NCBI GenBank assembly: GCA_009744235.1 | Contig: WPHV01000003.1 | Span: 248,001-312,000, forward strand | Direction of reading: 5' to 3' | Length of the DNA: 64,000 bases | DNA from: Gillisella vitis | Lineage (GTDB): Bacteria > Pseudomonadota > Alphaproteobacteria > Rhizobiales > Rhizobiaceae | Part shown: positions 17,908-29,151 of the stretch, piece by piece | Numbering within the stretch: the stretch's first letter is position 1 | Layout: every line of letters starts with the position of its first letter | Program-made: the position numbers and the translations under genes | The notes under the pieces: model-generated | What the model was told of the DNA's origin: nothing | Database searches by the model: none | What the model saw: only the letters and a program-made list of their open reading frames with translations

Positions 17908-18400
17908 GACCCTTTAGATCCTTTTTGTTATGATACGGTTCTCATATTCAGGATGGTTGTCAATCGTGGGATTGGGGTTAAATTCGGGCCAGACGTCTCC
18001 GGATATTTCTACTTATGGTTAATTTCCGTTAAAGGCCGTCAGATTATGTGTTTTCCCGACCTGAGATCCTTTAAATTGTGTTAATAAGCCTGATATCTCT
18101 TTGGGATAAGCCGTGCCGTTAATTGTAACAGTATCGGGAATGTGTCACTACGGAACGGGTAGAAAGGCAGATTACCTCAAGGCTTTGCTGCTAGTCCCTG
18201 TAGTGCTATGGATGACCATTGCAGCCCAGGGCATTATGCGCAAATCCGTGGAGATCTGCCGAAATTCAGTCCGGATGGCCGGGAAAACCGGCCAAATGGG
18301 TGCGGGGACTGGATGATTAAGGTGTTAGCCGCGTTTGCCGGGCCTTATAAGCAATCCGGTCGGGCAATGCGGCCTGAGTAGGCGTAAGCGAGGCGTACCT
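17908..18400. other. Intergenic region upstream of the giant gene
   Basis: About 490 bp between divergent Hpt and GPR-like genes. A 67-codon frame at 18113-18316 is not convincing. Two TTAA-N6-TTAA sites (near 18020 and 18070) resemble CtrA half-site pairs but with the wrong spacing (N6 instead of N7). Promoters of both genes must lie here. Confidence 0.45.
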
Positions 18401-21400
18401 ATGGCGACCAAAAAGACAAGCGAGTCGATTGACGATAGCGCTTTCCAGGCCCTCGAGGCAGCCCTGAGGATCGACTTCGAGGAAGAAGACGATACGCCAG
18501 TGCGTGGCCCCGCGCCTGTAGCGGCGGAGGCAACAGTGTCCGACACACCGAGACAGACCAAGCCTGCACCACGGACCTCCGCGCCGCAAGCGGATACGAC
18601 AGCCCATGAAAAAGAACGGATGCGGGCCGCCGCCCAGGCAAAAGCCGCCAAGGCCCCAAAACCCGCTTCCGCGACACCCACCGATCCCGCGCCGAGATCC
18701 CCTTCCCTTGCGCCTGCCAACGATGCCTCCCGCCGCAGTTCATCCGCTGTCTTGAAATCGCTTGATGGCGGATCGATGGGCGGCGCGCTACGCAATGCCA
18801 CTATCGTTTCGCTACTCTGGGGCGCTGGTGGCCTTGCTCTGTCGCAATTGCTCTATGGCTCGCAGATCTGGAGCGGCGGCGCGGCCGCCATTTTTGCCAA
18901 TCCGGGCATTATCGCCATTCTCGTCGGCACTATCCTGCCGATCTTCGTATTCTTTTCCTTTGCTATCATGATGTCGCGGGCGCAGGACATGCGCAATGCC
19001 GCCCGCTCCATGGCGGAAGTTGCCTTGCGCCTGTCCGAGCCGGAAACCGTCGCCTCCGAGCGCATCATGTCGGTCGGCCAGGCTGTGCGCCGTGAAGTCT
19101 CGGCGATGAACGAGGGCATCGAGCGCACCATCGCCCGCGCCACCGAACTAGAAACCCTGGTTCATTCAGAGGTGACCGCGCTGGAGCGCAGCTATACCGA
19201 TAACGAGCTTCGGGTCCGCAGCCTGGTGCAGGAATTGTCGGCGGAACGCGATGCCATCGTCAACCATGCCGACCGCATCCGCTCCTCCATCGTTGGTGCC
19301 CATGACCAGTTGAAGGAAGATCTGTCGCTGGCGACAGAAGAAATCGGTATTCGACTGGCGACTTCGGGCGAGGCTTTTGCCTCGATGATCGATATGCGCG
19401 CGGCAACGATCATGGAGAAATCCAACACCGCCGCCACGACGCTTGGATCACTGCTGACCGCCAAGACCGACGAAATGGTCCAGACGCTGGGCGCCGCAGG
19501 CTTCTCGCTGTCGAGCGAATTCGACACCCGTTTGCAGGCTCTCACCGGCTCCATGTCTACCCATGGCGAAGAAATTCTGCGCCAGTTCGAGACCCGCGCC
19601 TCGACGCTGGATGCCAATACCGAAAAGCTCAATGCTGCGTTAAATGACCGCGCCCGCCAGTTGAACGAAACGCTGGTCGCCCGTACCCGAGAAATCGCCC
19701 AGAGCTTCACCCAGGGCGAAGCGACGATCAGCGGTAGCCTGGATACTGCGCTGTCTCGCCTCAACGCCTCACTTGAAGAAAAGTCTGTTACCTTCCGCCA
19801 GAGTCTGCAAACCAATGCCGAAGACGCGCTTGTCGATATCGACATCCGCTCCGGCCTGTTTGAAGACCGGATGCAGGCAACCATTGGTCAGATCAACGCC
19901 ACGTTCGATGACCGGATGACCGAATTCGCCACCGCTTTCGACCAGCGTGCCGGCACGCTGGACAGCAAGCTGAACGAAAGCCTGCTGCGCATCAATGAAA
20001 CCATGGCGGGCGGCTCGGAAGCCATTGACGGGATGCTGACGACGTCAATCGACCGTCTCGGCAATACCATGACCGATCAATCCTTCGCGCTGGCCGCAAC
20101 CCTTGGCGGCAACCAGGAAGCGTTGAACGAAGCCCTTTCCAGCCATTCGCGGGAATTGGCGGACGCCCTTGAGCGCCGCCGTCGTGAACTGGACGAAACA
20201 ATTTCCAACGCCCAGAGCCGTATCGACCAGATCATGGCCGAGCGTGGCACAGCCTTGACCGAAGCCCTCAACACCAGCCAGACCCGTTTTGACGAAACGC
20301 TGGGCAGCCGTTCGGAAGCGGTGATCAACCAGCTCACCGGCAGCCATGATCGCATTTCCGACCTGCTGCAAAATGCCTCTTCCGGGATTGTCGAAGCTGT
20401 CACCTCCTCCGAAAGCCGTCTGGCCGACACGCTGGACCGCAAGGCACAGACGATCATAGAGGCTGCCGACGGTGCCGACGCCCGCATTGAGGCCGCTCTT
20501 AGCGACAAGGCCGATGCGATTCGCGCCGCCTATGAGACGAACCATGAGCGGTTGACATCGGTTCTCGATGCCAAGGTCGAGCAGCTTGAACAGACGGCCC
20601 TCGCCGTCGATAGCCGTGTCGAGGCTGCTTTCGGCAACAAGGCCGATGCGATCCGTGCGGCCTATGAAGAAAGCGAAGCGCGCCTTACCCGGACGCTCGA
20701 CGGCAAGGTCGACCAGATCACCGATGCGGCGAGCGAAGCAGACATGCGCATCGAGCTTGCGCTCGGCAACCGCATGGACACGATCCGCGCCGTCTACGAA
20801 GACAGCGAAAGCCGTTTGGCCACCACCATCGATGCCAAGCTTGGCGCCTTGACCGAGACGCTCGGCAATGCAGACGTACGCATCGAGCAGGCGTTCGGTA
20901 CCAAGGCCGATCAGGTTCTCTCGGCCTATGAACAAAGTGAAGCCCGTCTCGCCCGCACGCTCGACAGCAAGATCGAACAGATCAGCGACGCTGCCTCCGA
21001 CGCCGACATGCGCATCGAACTGGCGCTCGGCAACCGTATGGACACGATCCGTGCCGTTTACGAGGAGAGCGAAACACGGCTTTCCGGCACAATCGACGCC
21101 AAGCTTGGCGCGCTGACCGAGACGCTCGGCAATGCAGACGTCCGCATCGAACAGGCATTCGGCACCAAGGCCGATCAGGTTCTCTCGGCCTATGAGCAAA
21201 GCGAGGCTCGCCTTGCCCGCACGCTCGACAGCAAGATCGAACAGATCAGCGACGCTGCCTCCGATGCCGACATGCGCATTGAACTGGCGCTCGGCAATCG
21301 CATGGACACGATCCGCGCCGTCTACGAGGAGAGCGAAACACGCCTTTCCGGCACAATCGATGCCAAGCTCGGCGCTCTGACCGAGACACTCGGCACTGCC

Positions 21401-24400
21401 GACAGCCGTATCGAGCAAGCCTTCGGCTCCAAGGCTGACCAGCTCCGCGCCGTCTATGAGGAGGGCCAAGCCCGCCTTACGCAGACCCTGGATAGCAAGG
21501 TCGAGCAACTCAGCGATGTGGCTGCCGAAGCCGATATGCGCATCGAGTTTGCACTGGGCAGCAAGGTTGATTCGATCCGCTCTGTCTATGAAGATAGCGA
21601 AGCGAGACTGGCTGGAACCATTGACGCCAAGCTTGGCCAGCTGATCGAAACCGTCGGCTTTGCCGATAGCCGTGTCCAGCAAGCACTTGGCGCCAAGGCT
21701 GACCAAATTCGTGAAGCCTATGAAGCAAATCACGGTCGTCTGGCCGAAATGCTCGACAGCCGTATCAACCAGGTCATGGATACCGCTACGGAAGCCGATC
21801 TGCGCATGGCGCTCGCCTTCGGCAACAAGGCTGATGATATCCGTGCCGCCTACGAAGAAAACCAGGGCCGCCTTGAACAGTCACTGGAAGCCCATTCCAG
21901 CCGCTTGACCGAAACCCTTGGCCAATCCACCGACCGCGTAGAACAGGTCTTTGGCCGCTCGACCGACCGGGTTGAACAGGTATTGGGGTCTGGCGTCTCA
22001 AGGATCGAGAGTGACATTACCGGCAGTGTTTCACGGCTGGAAACCACTTTTGAAGACAATCACAATCGACTGCGCCAGACGCTGGACGAGCGCGGCAATG
22101 CTATCACCAGTGCCCTGCAGAATGCGCGGAGCGGATTGGAAGAAACCCTCAACGAACAGGGCATGGCCATCGGCGCGTCGATCGCCGCCAGCGCTGGCAT
22201 GCTGGAAATGTCACTGGAAGAACAGCAGGACAATCTGCGCTCCACCATCGACGCTTCAAGCCGTGATCTTCAGGACAGGCTGCGCGGTTCGGCTGGCGCC
22301 ATTGCCGGAGAATTCGGTCAGGCTGCGCGTGAAATCAGCCGCACGGCAGAAGAATTCTCCACACGGGTCGAAGGCTCGCTGGACGGCGTCGCCAACCGGT
22401 TGTCCGAGACAGGCGCAAGGATCGAGACCAGCCTTGGCAGTCTCGAACAGCGTATTCAGGGCAGCCTCGAAGGCGTCGACCTCAAGGTCAGCAATGCCGG
22501 TGACAATGTTGCCGCCAAACTCTCCGAAAAGGTTTCCGACCTGGAGCGCGTCACCACGGATGCAACCCAGCGGATCGAGCAGACACTCGGCGATGCCACG
22601 CAGCGCGTCTCGGATACTTTCGACAGCCGCACGTCTGTTATCGATGAGCGCCTCTCCACCATGGACCGCGCCCTGAATATCGGCTTGCAGAACGTGAACA
22701 ACACCATTGAGGGCAAGGCCGCAGGTCTCGCCTCTTCCTTGCGCGAAGCCGTTATCGGCGCCACTCGTGAGATCGACAGTGAGGCGCAGAAATCCGCCGA
22801 ATTGCTGGGCCGGACCGGCCAGGAATTCTCGGAGACCATGAATGCCCGCAACGAGGAATTCACCCGTTCGGTGCGCGAACAGGCGGAAGATCTCACACGC
22901 CGGATCTCCGACACTCAGAACCGGCTCGCTGGCCAGGGCGCGCAGATCGCCCAAAGCTTCTCGGACGCTGGTGATGCCATCGTCAGCAAGGTTTCGGCAG
23001 CCGAAGCCACCATTACCGCCAAGGCAGGCGCCATCGCTGGCACGTTGACCGATGCCGAAAAGGCCCTGGAAGAACGCGCTACGGCGATCCGCGCCGCGCT
23101 GTCGGCAACGACCGGCGACATGACCGACGCCCTCGACAGCGTCGACAAGGCGCTGGATGCCCGTGGCAATGCCATCCGCACCACGCTGGATGAGCGCACC
23201 CGCGAGCTGAATTCAATGCTGTCAGGCCGCACGTCGGAATTGGCGCGCCTGATCGAGGAAAAAGCCAAGCCGACCGTCGAGCAATATGCCCAGGTTGGCC
23301 GCGATGCCGTCGAACGGATCGCCCAGGCCGCCGACCAGAGCGCCCACAGCCTGCGCCAGGAAAATGCCAAGCTGGCCGATGCTCTGGCAGCCCGTGCCGC
23401 CGAAGCCGCTCGCCAGATGAATGCTGCGGAAAACAGCCTGACATCCAGCGCTGGCGAAATGATCGACCGCATCAGCGAAACCAACCAGACGCTGCATGCC
23501 GTCGTCGAACAGGCCGCCCAGTCCATGGCCAATGCCGACCGTCAGTTTGGCGCAACGACTGACCGGCTGGCCGCGACCACCCACAAGGCCGCCGATGTCT
23601 TGGCGACGTCTGGCCGGTTGCTGGAAAGCAATCTGGAACGGCTGTCCAATGTCTCCAACCAGGCTCTGTCTCAGGTGACGGGCATTGTCGGTCGGTTCGG
23701 CGATCATGCGAAAGTGCTTGGCCAGGCATCCGAATTGCTCGGCGCGGCGCAGTCCAACCTTGCCGGTACATTGGAAGAGCGTCAGCAGGCCCTGCGCGAT
23801 CTTTCCATCGGCATCGTCAAGCGGTCGGAAGAGATCGAGAATACCATGAAGTCGCTGGCCGGAATGGTCGATGGCGCCTTCAGTCAGGCTGAGCAGCGCT
23901 CGAGCCAGGTGGCCGGAAACCTGCGTCAGGGGATTGAAACCTCCTTTGCGGATATTGGCCAGATCCTTGGAGAGACCGAACAGAAAGCCAAGTCCGCCGC
24001 TGGCTCCATGCGCGATTCACTGCTCTCGGCTGGTGAAGATGCCACCCGCGCCATCGAACGCACCTTGGGTGATGCGGAAAAGCGCTCCAGCGAGCTGGCA
24101 AACCGCCTGCGCGGTGGCCTGTCATCATCGCTCGCCGATGTCGACCGTATCCTGGCAGAGGCTGGTCAGAAATCGGATGGCACGGCCAACCAAATGCGCG
24201 AAGCCGTGCGGTCGGCTGTCGAGGATGCGCTTGGCCGCTTCTCCGGTGCCACCGACGAGATCCGTCGTTCGGCCCAGGAAATCCGGCAGGAACTTGACCT
24301 GACCCGTACCGAACTGAAGCGCGGCGCGTTCGACCTGCCGGAAGAAGCCAAGGAAAGCGCCGGCGCCATGCGTCGTGCCGTTGCCGAGCAGATCAAGGCC

Positions 24401-25168
24401 TTGCAGGATATTTCACAACTGGTGGGCCGCAGCGCCCAGCAGCTGGAAATTTCCACGCCAGCGCCTCGCGCTGCTGCCCCGGCCCCTGCTGCTGTTCAGC
24501 CGCAACCGGCTCGCCCAGCACCGACGGTTCAGGCCCATGCACCGGTTTCACAGCCCGCACCGGCTCCGGTCTCCGCGCCTGCCCGCCCGGCAATTTCGGC
24601 GGCACCAGTCCAGCAAGCTCCACGCCCTGCCGCCAATCCGCTTGGCCTGCGTGGCAGCCTGCAAAATGAACAGCCATCATCCGCTGCTGGCGAAGGCTCC
24701 GGTGGCTGGATCAGCGACCTGTTGCGCGGCGCTTCGCGTGAGGAACAGACGATCACCTCGCCTGCCCGCGCCGCTCGCCCAGCTGGGGAGGCACCACGCA
24801 GCAATGACAGCCGCAACCCACGCCACATGGTCGAATCGCTGAATTCGCTTTCGGTTGATATTGCCCGGGCCATCGATCACGATGCCTCGGTCGACCTGTG
24901 GCGCCGTTACCAGCGCGGCGAGCGCGACGTCTTCACCCGTCGCCTCTACACGCTGAAGGGCCAGCAGACTTTCGATGAGATCAAGCGTAAATACGACCGC
25001 GAGCCGGAATTCCGCACCGCTGTCGACCGTTATATCGCCGATTTCGAAAAGCTGTTGTCCGACGTGGCCCGCACCGACCGCGACAAGTCGATCACCCAGT
25101 CCTATCTGACATCCGATACTGGCAAGGTTTATACCATGCTCGCTCATGCGGCAGGCCGGTTTAGCTGA
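18401..25168 (+). CDS. Giant polar growth protein, GPR/RgsE-like
   Basis: 2255 residues. An acidic, Pro/Ala-rich N-terminal tail (1-125) precedes two membrane helices (about 134-153 and 168-191). Next come about 1,800 residues of predicted helix with few Pro or aromatics. Inside this, residues 690-1173 are eleven consecutive 44-residue units (consensus ADxRIExAFGxKADxIRxxYE). A Pro/Ala/Gln linker (about 2020-2090) leads to a conserved C-terminal domain (about 2140-2255). This architecture matches the GROWTH POLE RING protein of Agrobacterium (often annotated 'kinesin' or 'apolipoprotein') and RgsE of Sinorhizobium, which form a ring at the growing pole and are needed for polar growth. The ATG at 18401 is preferred (GCGAGG upstream). 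Confidence 0.88.
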   Translation: MATKKTSESIDDSAFQALEAALRIDFEEEDDTPVRGPAPVAAEATVSDTPRQTKPAPRTSAPQADTTAHEKERMRAAAQAKAAKAPKPASATPTDPAPRSPSLAPANDASRRSSSAVLKSLDGGSMGGALRNATIVSLLWGAGGLALSQLLYGSQIWSGGAAAIFANPGIIAILVGTILPIFVFFSFAIMMSRAQDMRNAARSMAEVALRLSEPETVASERIMSVGQAVRREVSAMNEGIERTIARATELETLVHSEVTALERSYTDNELRVRSLVQELSAERDAIVNHADRIRSSIVGAHDQLKEDLSLATEEIGIRLATSGEAFASMIDMRAATIMEKSNTAATTLGSLLTAKTDEMVQTLGAAGFSLSSEFDTRLQALTGSMSTHGEEILRQFETRASTLDANTEKLNAALNDRARQLNETLVARTREIAQSFTQGEATISGSLDTALSRLNASLEEKSVTFRQSLQTNAEDALVDIDIRSGLFEDRMQATIGQINATFDDRMTEFATAFDQRAGTLDSKLNESLLRINETMAGGSEAIDGMLTTSIDRLGNTMTDQSFALAATLGGNQEALNEALSSHSRELADALERRRRELDETISNAQSRIDQIMAERGTALTEALNTSQTRFDETLGSRSEAVINQLTGSHDRISDLLQNASSGIVEAVTSSESRLADTLDRKAQTIIEAADGADARIEAALSDKADAIRAAYETNHERLTSVLDAKVEQLEQTALAVDSRVEAAFGNKADAIRAAYEESEARLTRTLDGKVDQITDAASEADMRIELALGNRMDTIRAVYEDSESRLATTIDAKLGALTETLGNADVRIEQAFGTKADQVLSAYEQSEARLARTLDSKIEQISDAASDADMRIELALGNRMDTIRAVYEESETRLSGTIDAKLGALTETLGNADVRIEQAFGTKADQVLSAYEQSEARLARTLDSKIEQISDAASDADMRIELALGNRMDTIRAVYEESETRLSGTIDAKLGALTETLGTADSRIEQAFGSKADQLRAVYEEGQARLTQTLDSKVEQLSDVAAEADMRIEFALGSKVDSIRSVYEDSEARLAGTIDAKLGQLIETVGFADSRVQQALGAKADQIREAYEANHGRLAEMLDSRINQVMDTATEADLRMALAFGNKADDIRAAYEENQGRLEQSLEAHSSRLTETLGQSTDRVEQVFGRSTDRVEQVLGSGVSRIESDITGSVSRLETTFEDNHNRLRQTLDERGNAITSALQNARSGLEETLNEQGMAIGASIAASAGMLEMSLEEQQDNLRSTIDASSRDLQDRLRGSAGAIAGEFGQAAREISRTAEEFSTRVEGSLDGVANRLSETGARIETSLGSLEQRIQGSLEGVDLKVSNAGDNVAAKLSEKVSDLERVTTDATQRIEQTLGDATQRVSDTFDSRTSVIDERLSTMDRALNIGLQNVNNTIEGKAAGLASSLREAVIGATREIDSEAQKSAELLGRTGQEFSETMNARNEEFTRSVREQAEDLTRRISDTQNRLAGQGAQIAQSFSDAGDAIVSKVSAAEATITAKAGAIAGTLTDAEKALEERATAIRAALSATTGDMTDALDSVDKALDARGNAIRTTLDERTRELNSMLSGRTSELARLIEEKAKPTVEQYAQVGRDAVERIAQAADQSAHSLRQENAKLADALAARAAEAARQMNAAENSLTSSAGEMIDRISETNQTLHAVVEQAAQSMANADRQFGATTDRLAATTHKAADVLATSGRLLESNLERLSNVSNQALSQVTGIVGRFGDHAKVLGQASELLGAAQSNLAGTLEERQQALRDLSIGIVKRSEEIENTMKSLAGMVDGAFSQAEQRSSQVAGNLRQGIETSFADIGQILGETEQKAKSAAGSMRDSLLSAGEDATRAIERTLGDAEKRSSELANRLRGGLSSSLADVDRILAEAGQKSDGTANQMREAVRSAVEDALGRFSGATDEIRRSAQEIRQELDLTRTELKRGAFDLPEEAKESAGAMRRAVAEQIKALQDISQLVGRSAQQLEISTPAPRAAAPAPAAVQPQPARPAPTVQAHAPVSQPAPAPVSAPARPAISAAPVQQAPRPAANPLGLRGSLQNEQPSSAAGEGSGGWISDLLRGASREEQTITSPARAARPAGEAPRSNDSRNPRHMVESLNSLSVDIARAIDHDASVDLWRRYQRGERDVFTRRLYTLKGQQTFDEIKRKYDREPEFRTAVDRYIADFEKLLSDVARTDRDKSITQSYLTSDTGKVYTMLAHAAGRFS
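20468..21919 (+). repeat. Eleven 132-bp coding repeats (44 residues each)
   Basis: In-frame repeats inside the GPR-like gene. Each unit is 44 residues (four 11-residue turns, typical of right-handed or apolipoprotein-like helices). Odd and even units differ slightly, giving an 88-residue (264-bp) super-repeat. Segments 20858-21121 and 21122-21385 encode identical 88-residue stretches but differ at about 20 silent positions. Confidence 0.9.
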
Positions 25169-25196
25169 CAGCGATTGAATATCTGAAGATGAACAA

Positions 25197-25231
25197 AACC
25201 CCGGAGCGCAACTCCGGGGTTTTGTGTTTTT
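25197..25231 (+). terminator. Rho-independent terminator after the giant gene
   Basis: Arms CCCCGGAG and CTCCGGGG with a short loop, flanked by AAAA on the left and TTTTGTGTTTTT on the right. It serves the giant gene and, read leftward, probably the agmatinase gene. Confidence 0.85.
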
Positions 25232-25262
25232 AAAGTTCAATTTTTAGCGGCAGGCGCCAATT

Positions 25263-26174
25263 TCATCCCTGGCGAACGATGGCGCCAATGACATTGACGA
25301 CAAGACGTGCGGCGGTCAAAGCGGAGAGGTTATCAATGTCAGCGGGAGGATAGAGTTCGACGACATCGAACCCGGCAATTCTTCCCCGCTTGCCGATCCC
25401 CCCGATTACGTCGATGACCTGGGTATATGTAAGACCGCCAGGCGTCCGAGCCCTCACACCCGGCATGACCGAGGGATCGAGACCGTCGCAGTCGAGAGTG
25501 ATGATGGTTTGTGCGCCCTCCGGGATGTGCTGGAGCACAGATTCGATACCCTGAGCGTGAACTGTGCGAGAGGTTATTATGCGACTGCCATACTGCTGCG
25601 CCGCCTCAATTTCGGTAATAGCTGCGCTACCGACGCCGCGCATGCCGACCTGCACGATGCCAGCAACATGCGGCATTTCACTGATCCGGCGCATCGGGCT
25701 CGAATAGCCATACCGTTCGCCATCTATGTCGTCGCGCCAATCAATATGGGCATCGATTTGCAGCACCCAGACAGGACCGTGCTGCGAAAAGCCAGAGATA
25801 AAGGGAATGGGGATGGAATCATCGCCACCCAATACTACCGGAACAGCCGAAGACGCCAAGATCTCCCGTGTTTTCGCCTCGATTCTGGTTCGATTACCAA
25901 AATTATCGTGCATGATCGTCGAGATATTACCGACATCAATGCAGCAAGCCGCTTTGTTATCGAAAAGCGGACCACCGAGATCGAAATCCCAATGGTCGAT
26001 CAATCCCGCATCTTCCTGGCTGGCAATGCGGATAGCCTCCGGAGCCAAGCCGTGACCGCCGCTATCCTGTCCGGGATAGGTGCTGCCGTGACCAGCGCCG
26101 ACAATCACTATTGCGGGTTTACATCCCTCGGAAAGCCGCATGGGAAAGCCAAGAAAGGAAGGTCCATTGCTCAT
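25263..26174 (-). CDS. Agmatinase/arginase-family ureohydrolase
   Basis: 303 residues. Ureohydrolases split guanidino compounds into urea and an amine with two Mn ions. The usual metal motifs are seen: DAHIDW (D141, H143, D145) and DCDGLDPSVMPG. The first motif, normally GGDHS, is GGDDSIP here (D118-D119), so a His ligand is replaced by Asp, as in a subset of the family. The substrate could be agmatine or another guanidine. It lies 23 bp after the beta-lactamase-like gene. Confidence 0.82.
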   Translation of the reverse strand: MSNGPSFLGFPMRLSEGCKPAIVIVGAGHGSTYPGQDSGGHGLAPEAIRIASQEDAGLIDHWDFDLGGPLFDNKAACCIDVGNISTIMHDNFGNRTRIEAKTREILASSAVPVVLGGDDSIPIPFISGFSQHGPVWVLQIDAHIDWRDDIDGERYGYSSPMRRISEMPHVAGIVQVGMRGVGSAAITEIEAAQQYGSRIITSRTVHAQGIESVLQHIPEGAQTIITLDCDGLDPSVMPGVRARTPGGLTYTQVIDVIGGIGKRGRIAGFDVVELYPPADIDNLSALTAARLVVNVIGAIVRQG

Positions 26175-26197
26175 TTTCCAGATCCTGGTTCAATGCC

Positions 26198-27229
26198 CTA
26201 AGGAGCAGCCGTCGCGAGGATTTGTAGCATGGCCACGAAATGGCTTGTTCGAATGCCTTTGGGATTTTGTGAAGCGTCGACAACCTGGACAACGACCAAA
26301 CGTTTTTGAGGGACAATTGCTATAGCTTGCCCCCCATAGCCGGATGCCAGCGCCGCTCCGTCCCCGAATACGGCAGGGTTCAATGTCCACCAGAGATAGC
26401 CATAGCCCATGCTTCCCCGATCGGTTTGGGAGTAAGGCCTTGTTGAATCCTTGACCCATGATCCGGGAATGACCTGCTTGCTGCTCCATCGACCGGCATC
26501 CAGATAAAGCTGACCAAATCGAGCGGCATCCCTGGCGCTGAGATTGACCGGGAAAGCAGGATGCTCCGATTGCGCAACGGTTACATAATGGCCGTCACGC
26601 GTCGAGAAATCCTCCATGCCGATCGGCGCAGCTATGCGCTGTGCAAAGCTCTGGAAAATATCCTCGCCTGTCTGCTGGCGATAGATCGTGCCGAGGGCAT
26701 TGAAATCCCAGTTGTTGTACCACCAGAACGAGCCCGGTGCATGGCTTCCACGTTCTGGCCGTTTGCTCCGCATCTCGTCGGTTTCGGAGGCTGCAGGATG
26801 GTAAACCCCTGACCTTGCCATAAGCAAGTCACGGATAGTCGCTTGTTTTTCTGCAGCGGTAAGGGCCGGAGGCTTGTCATCAATCTTCAGATTCTCAAGC
26901 GTGTTCTCAAGGTTTATGCGGCCCTCGGATATCGCAATTCCGTAAAGCGCACCCAATAAGCTCTTCCGGATCGACGCCACGTTCACTTTGCGTGAAACGT
27001 CACCCCAACGCGCAATGACCTTTCCATCCTGAACCACCATAACGGCTGTCGGTTTCAACCGAGTGGAATAATCCTGAGCAGCTTTCAGCCTGTCGACATT
27101 CCATCCAGCCAACGCCGGATCAATAGTCTGCCAGGACTGAGCATGCGCACTTTCCAGGGAGAGTGCCATGAACAGAGTCAGTGAAGCTTGGAAAAGTAAA
27201 CGTTTGAGCATCCAGATCAGCTTTCGCAC
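26198..27229 (-). CDS. Class C beta-lactamase-like serine hydrolase
   Basis: 343 residues. A signal peptide (about residues 1-30, ending AHAQ) is followed by a beta-lactamase/esterase fold. The nucleophile motif SxxK is SIRK (S86, K89); a Tyr motif appears in WWYNNWDFN. The family includes 6-aminohexanoate-dimer hydrolases, esterases and D-peptidases, so true beta-lactamase activity is not implied. It lies between pyrG and the agmatinase gene, both leftward. Confidence 0.82.
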   Translation of the reverse strand: MRKLIWMLKRLLFQASLTLFMALSLESAHAQSWQTIDPALAGWNVDRLKAAQDYSTRLKPTAVMVVQDGKVIARWGDVSRKVNVASIRKSLLGALYGIAISEGRINLENTLENLKIDDKPPALTAAEKQATIRDLLMARSGVYHPAASETDEMRSKRPERGSHAPGSFWWYNNWDFNALGTIYRQQTGEDIFQSFAQRIAAPIGMEDFSTRDGHYVTVAQSEHPAFPVNLSARDAARFGQLYLDAGRWSSKQVIPGSWVKDSTRPYSQTDRGSMGYGYLWWTLNPAVFGDGAALASGYGGQAIAIVPQKRLVVVQVVDASQNPKGIRTSHFVAMLQILATAAP

Positions 27230-27345
27230 TCATCGCGGAAATTCGATACGCATTTTGCTGTCAATGTTTGAATGTAGAATAGGGTTTTGCGATGGAGCAA
27301 AGACAGTGTTCCGAGCCGATTTTATCTTTTCCGCCGTCCAAAAGC

Positions 27346-27370
27346 AAAACCCGCCTTGCGGGCGGGTTTT
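27346..27370. terminator. Bidirectional rho-independent terminator
   Basis: AAAACCCGCC-TTGCG-GGCGGGTTTT is a near-perfect hairpin with A's and T's on the two sides. It ends pyrG transcription (leftward), 29 bp after the pyrG stop. Confidence 0.85.
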
Positions 27371-27398
27371 GTCTGTATTGTCCTGATATTTGCCGGCC

Positions 27399-29130
<1,732 letters not shown>

Positions 29131-29151
29131 AGCGAAGACGAACCAGACCGA

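Noticed and set aside
18015..18085. CtrA binding sites upstream of the giant gene
   Set aside because: Both TTAA pairs have six bases between them, whereas CtrA sites need seven.
18113..18316. A 67-codon plus-strand gene before the giant gene
   Set aside because: Its codon use and composition look random and no ribosome site precedes it.
20045..21733. A 562-codon minus-strand frame opposite the repeats of the giant gene
   Set aside because: It mirrors the repeated coding strand and codon bias of the giant gene; no ribosome site or domain supports it.
26198..27229. An antibiotic-resistance beta-lactamase
   Set aside because: Only the fold and SxxK motif are shared; the family includes many esterases and peptidases.
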